64,000 bases of DNA from DSWT01 sp035373625 (GTDB lineage: Bacteria; Chloroflexota; Anaerolineae; B4-G1; SLSP01), in NCBI GenBank assembly GCA_035373625.1, contig DAOSNS010000002.1, forward strand, positions 62,001 through 126,000, written 5' to 3'. Of this stretch, positions 61,596 through 64,000 are shown in pieces (position 1 is the first letter of the stretch; the number at the start of each line of letters is the position of its first letter). The notes beneath the pieces are model-generated. The model worked only from the letters and a program-made list of their open reading frames with translations, ran no database searches and was not told where the DNA came from. A program made the translations under genes and the position numbers.

Positions 61596-62618
61596 CTATT
61601 GGGATACCTGTTGCAATACACGCGCGAAAGATTCCAACGACCATGCCCCTTTCACGCGGATGCGTGGCCAGGTGTAGCGGTTGTCCAGACGCAATTCGGT
61701 GCCCCAGACGGTGGTCACGGCGCCCCAGTAGCCGGCAGATTCGACGACGGCGAGGGTCGCCGCATCGTAGCGCCCCGATGGATAGCAGAAGAAGCGCACG
61801 GGCCGCTCTGTATGCGCTTCGACGGCTTCACGCGCGCCCAGGATCTGGTAGACCAGGAAATCGTAGCTGCGATTGGTCAGGTCATAGTGATCGCGGCCAT
61901 GCGCCTGCATGGACATGCCGGCATCGGCCATCGCACGAATGTCGGCCCAGGTGAGGTATTGCGGCGCTTCGTAGTGCGCGGGGGTCGCCAGCACGAAGAA
62001 TTCGCCCACGAAGCCGTATTTTTGCAGCAGCGGCAACGCATCTGTGAAGGCATCTTTGTAACCATCGTCGAATGTCAACACGATGGGTTTTTCCGGCAGC
62101 GGCTTGCCGGTCGTGAGCGTTTCGTAAATATCCGCCAACAAGACGCTGTGGTAGCCCTGTGTCTGTAAGTATTGCAATTGTTCCTCAAACCGCGCCGGTG
62201 TCACGGTGAGGTCGCGGCGGTAGACATCGGCATCGGGCGGCAGCTCGGAGATGTAATGGTACATCAAAATCGGCACGTGCACGGCTTGCGGTGGCGGTGG
62301 ATATGTGGGTGTGGGTGGCAGTGGGGTGGGCGTTTCCGTCGGCGGCGGGAGGGGGGTAGGGGACGCTGTGGGGGCGGGAGTCGCCGTGGGGATGGGTGAA
62401 GGCGTGGGCGTGTTGGTCGGTGTGGGGGTGGGAGTAGGGAGCAGCGTCGCCGTAGCGGTGGCCGTCGCCGTAGATGTGGGCAGCGGGGTCATGGTGGCTA
62501 ACGTGGCGGCTTCGGCGAGCTTTTTAGGGGCAGGACTCCCGATACCGGCCTTAGACGTGGCACGACATCCTGCCAGGCAAAGCAGCAGGAAAATGCACAA
62601 TACACGGCGACTCGGCAT
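61596..62618 (-). CDS. Lipoprotein polysaccharide deacetylase (NodB/CE4 family)
   Basis: A 340-residue secreted protein. The signal peptide ends in the lipobox CLAGC (Cys18). A Thr/Pro-rich linker of about 70 residues (45-110) spaces the enzyme from the membrane. The CE4 domain has PILMYHYI (116-123), the catalytic TFDDGYKD (D184, D185), metal ligands H240 and H244 in AHGRDHYDL, and CYPSGRYD. It likely removes acetyl groups from peptidoglycan or a surface glycan. Confidence 0.93.
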   Translation of the reverse strand: MPSRRVLCIFLLLCLAGCRATSKAGIGSPAPKKLAEAATLATMTPLPTSTATATATATLLPTPTPTPTNTPTPSPIPTATPAPTASPTPLPPPTETPTPLPPTPTYPPPPQAVHVPILMYHYISELPPDADVYRRDLTVTPARFEEQLQYLQTQGYHSVLLADIYETLTTGKPLPEKPIVLTFDDGYKDAFTDALPLLQKYGFVGEFFVLATPAHYEAPQYLTWADIRAMADAGMSMQAHGRDHYDLTNRSYDFLVYQILGAREAVEAHTERPVRFFCYPSGRYDAATLAVVESAGYWGAVTTVWGTELRLDNRYTWPRIRVKGAWSLESFARVLQQVSQ

Positions 62619-62631
62619 AAGTCAGGCTCCT

Positions 62632-62664
62632 AATCGTTGGAACGTTAGCACGTTGTCACGTTTA
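62632..62664. repeat. AACGTT-type leader repeat
   Basis: ATCGTTGGAACGTTAGCACG and TTGTCACGTTT lie 14 nt upstream of the deacetylase start. Confidence 0.6.
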
Positions 62665-62754
62665 TTGTGAAAGTCACCAACGCACGTTACAAATCTTATG
62701 TTACGCAAGTTAAAAATCCGTTATAATCCGTTCAATCCGTTGATGACACATAAA

Positions 62755-62783
62755 CGCGAGAGCGATCGGTATTCGCTCTCGCG
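62755..62783 (-). terminator. Hairpin after the anti-sigma gene
   Basis: Perfect 10-bp stem CGCGAGAGCG / CGCTCTCGCG with a 9-nt loop, followed on the minus strand by TTTATG. It lies 15 nt past the stop of the gene at 62798. Confidence 0.65.
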
Positions 62784-62797
62784 CTTGATGATAAACG

Positions 62798-63691
62798 TCA
62801 ACGGCGGCGGGACAGATAGTATGTTACCCCCGCCAGGCAGAGCGTCACAATCCCCAGTATACCAGAAATCCCCCAGGGGGAAACTGCGGATTTCCGCACC
62901 GGCTTTTGGGGTTCGGAGGTGAGGCCGTATGTCAAGGCGCCCGGGGCTTCTGTCGGTTGTTGAATGTCGGTCTCTGCATAAGCATCGTTTGCCACGGGGG
63001 TACCTGCGGGGAGCAATGTGGCTGTGGGTTGCATTACACGCTCAGCTTCAACGGTGATGCCATCCTCTGCGCTCGACGCGCCGGCTTCGGCCTCCGGAAC
63101 TTGTATGGCGGGGATCGGCGTAGGCTGCGCGACCAGCTCGGCTCGCGGTGTTTCTGCCTCAACGTATTTCTCCACCGATTGCGTTTCCGCCGGCGCCAGG
63201 GACTTCTTCATGGACTGCTCTTCCGCCGGAGCGGGTGCTGCCATCTCAACGGCCATTTCCGTTGGGGCGGCAGAGAGCAGTTCGACCTGTTGGGTGACGA
63301 CGACGACCTCTTGGGTTTCTACAGTGGGTTGTTGCTGCTCCATCACCATCGCCATCGGGCTGATTCCCTGACGCATCAGGTTCAATCCGACCGTCACCAC
63401 AAACGCCAGCGCCGCCAGTGAGGTTGCCAGACGCATCATCAACAGTGGGGGACGGCGCGGCGCAACCCGCTTGACGGACTGTGCAACCATCGCGGGGGTC
63501 AGCAGATAATTGCGCGGCGGCTCGCGCAAAGGGACAGAACGCATCAAGGTCACGACCTCCCGCACCGCATCCACACGTTGGCGCAAGGTAGGGTCGGTCG
63601 CCAGATCGGTCTCGAAGCGGGATTGCGTTGCCGGGTCCAATTGCCCGTCTACATAGGCAGAAATATCTACGTCATTCCAGGTTGCGTTCAT
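62798..63691 (-). CDS. Anti-sigma factor-like membrane protein
   Basis: A 297-residue protein. The N-terminal 60 residues (VDISAYVDGQLDPATQSRFE and a following helix) have the anti-sigma domain layout, without zinc cysteines. A helix (about 90-112) is followed by a long Glu/Pro/Val-rich external region and a second helix near the C-terminus (about 268-288). The ATG at 63691 is preferred to an in-frame TTG at 63709. It lies 33 nt after the ECF sigma gene and probably restrains it at the membrane; release could involve regulated proteolysis. Confidence 0.82.
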   Translation of the reverse strand: MNATWNDVDISAYVDGQLDPATQSRFETDLATDPTLRQRVDAVREVVTLMRSVPLREPPRNYLLTPAMVAQSVKRVAPRRPPLLMMRLATSLAALAFVVTVGLNLMRQGISPMAMVMEQQQPTVETQEVVVVTQQVELLSAAPTEMAVEMAAPAPAEEQSMKKSLAPAETQSVEKYVEAETPRAELVAQPTPIPAIQVPEAEAGASSAEDGITVEAERVMQPTATLLPAGTPVANDAYAETDIQQPTEAPGALTYGLTSEPQKPVRKSAVSPWGISGILGIVTLCLAGVTYYLSRRR

Positions 63692-63724
63692 CCCTAAAAC
63701 ACTCCCCAATGGGAAATCCCCACA

Positions 63725-64000
63725 TTATGTCTCGGTCTCACTGTTTAGACGATAACGGCCTGGCAAAAGTTCCCCTTCCTCCTGAAGCAGACTTTGCATG
63801 GCCAGACGGGCGCGCGCCAGCCGCGATTTGACGGTACCCAGGCGCACATGCATCGTTTCGGCGACTTCCTGATATGAGAATCCGAACTGATCCACTAGCA
63901 GCAGAGTCATTCGCTGATCTTCGGGCAATTTGGCGAGCGCCCGTTCCAACAGAGCGCGTAGTTCGTACTGTTGCAGGGTTTGCTCAGGCAGCGGCCCGCC
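63725..64000 (-). CDS. ECF-type RNA polymerase sigma factor (5' end outside window)
   Basis: The last 91 residues of a sigma-70-family factor. Region 4 is complete: LERALAKLPEDQRMTLLL, then the helix-turn-helix FSYQEVAETMHVRLGTVKSRLARAR, and a short tail GRYRLNSETET. It pairs with the anti-sigma gene directly downstream. The beginning (regions 2 and linker) lies beyond position 64000. Confidence 0.93.
   Translation of the reverse strand, partial: GGPLPEQTLQQYELRALLERALAKLPEDQRMTLLLVDQFGFSYQEVAETMHVRLGTVKSRLARARLAMQSLLQEEGELLPGRYRLNSETET

Overview
The window reads as one chromosomal scaffold of a bacterium, most likely a member of the Chloroflexota (Anaerolineae-like). This is inferred from the family flavour of the proteins, GC near 60% by eye, abundant single-membrane-type surface glycan genes without lipid A genes, and many short intergenic repeats; no marker tree could be run. 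A 100-base run of N (17327-17426) lies inside a tandem-repeat array, so the contig was joined across an unresolved repeat.

Layout. 1-8.7 kb (minus strand): a truncated cis-prenyltransferase/terpene-synthase-like gene, a GT87-like membrane glycosyltransferase, an FtsX/LolCE-type ABC export operon with a GNAT protein, an unknown membrane protein and a GPH-type sugar symporter. 9-12.7 kb (minus): a MIP18/DUF59 Fe-S assembly protein, then an operon with two zinc-ribbon methyltransferases around membrane proteins. 12.9-17.3 kb (plus): xpt and guaA (xanthine to XMP to GMP), an orphan HARE-HTH/nuclease-like protein, and a PDZ/radical-SAM/DUF512 protein whose 3' end runs into a 37-bp hairpin repeat array. 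17.9-20.2 kb: glmS preceded by a clear glmS ribozyme. 20.2-32 kb: a TldD/PmbA pair, sucrose phosphorylase, a double flavodoxin, an MFS transporter, gyrA, and an AlbA_2/Schlafen-type protein. 32-37 kb: a NatAB-like ABC exporter (ATPase plus two permeases) and an M24 peptidase. 37-41.5 kb: an acyltransferase, tsaD, a GT4 glycosyltransferase and an M50 site-2 protease.

41.7-45.7 kb is the classic tRNA-secE-nusG-rplKAJL transcription unit on the minus strand: tRNA-Thr(UGU), Tyr, Thr(GGU) and Trp, two tandem sigma-70 promoters, an L10 leader with attenuator before rplJ, and a terminator after rplL. rpoBC does not follow and no tuf gene lies among the tRNAs. 47.4-55.6 kb (plus) is a surface-glycan cluster: three GT4, one GT2, one GT39-like transferase, and GmhB, HddA and HddC of the GDP-D-glycero-alpha-D-manno-heptose pathway. 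55.6-64 kb (minus): a PLD-family protein, a dual-specificity phosphatase, a REC-GAF-histidine kinase, a HerA-type ATPase, a lipoprotein polysaccharide deacetylase, and an anti-sigma/ECF sigma pair running off the window.

The least expected non-coding content is (i) the glmS ribozyme, (ii) a 37-bp array of 7-bp-stem/TGGC-loop hairpins with relatives at 27.76 and 47.28 kb, and (iii) several families of degenerate short-period repeats that sit almost always between an upstream gene and the ribosome-binding site of the next, sometimes forming the last codons of the upstream gene.
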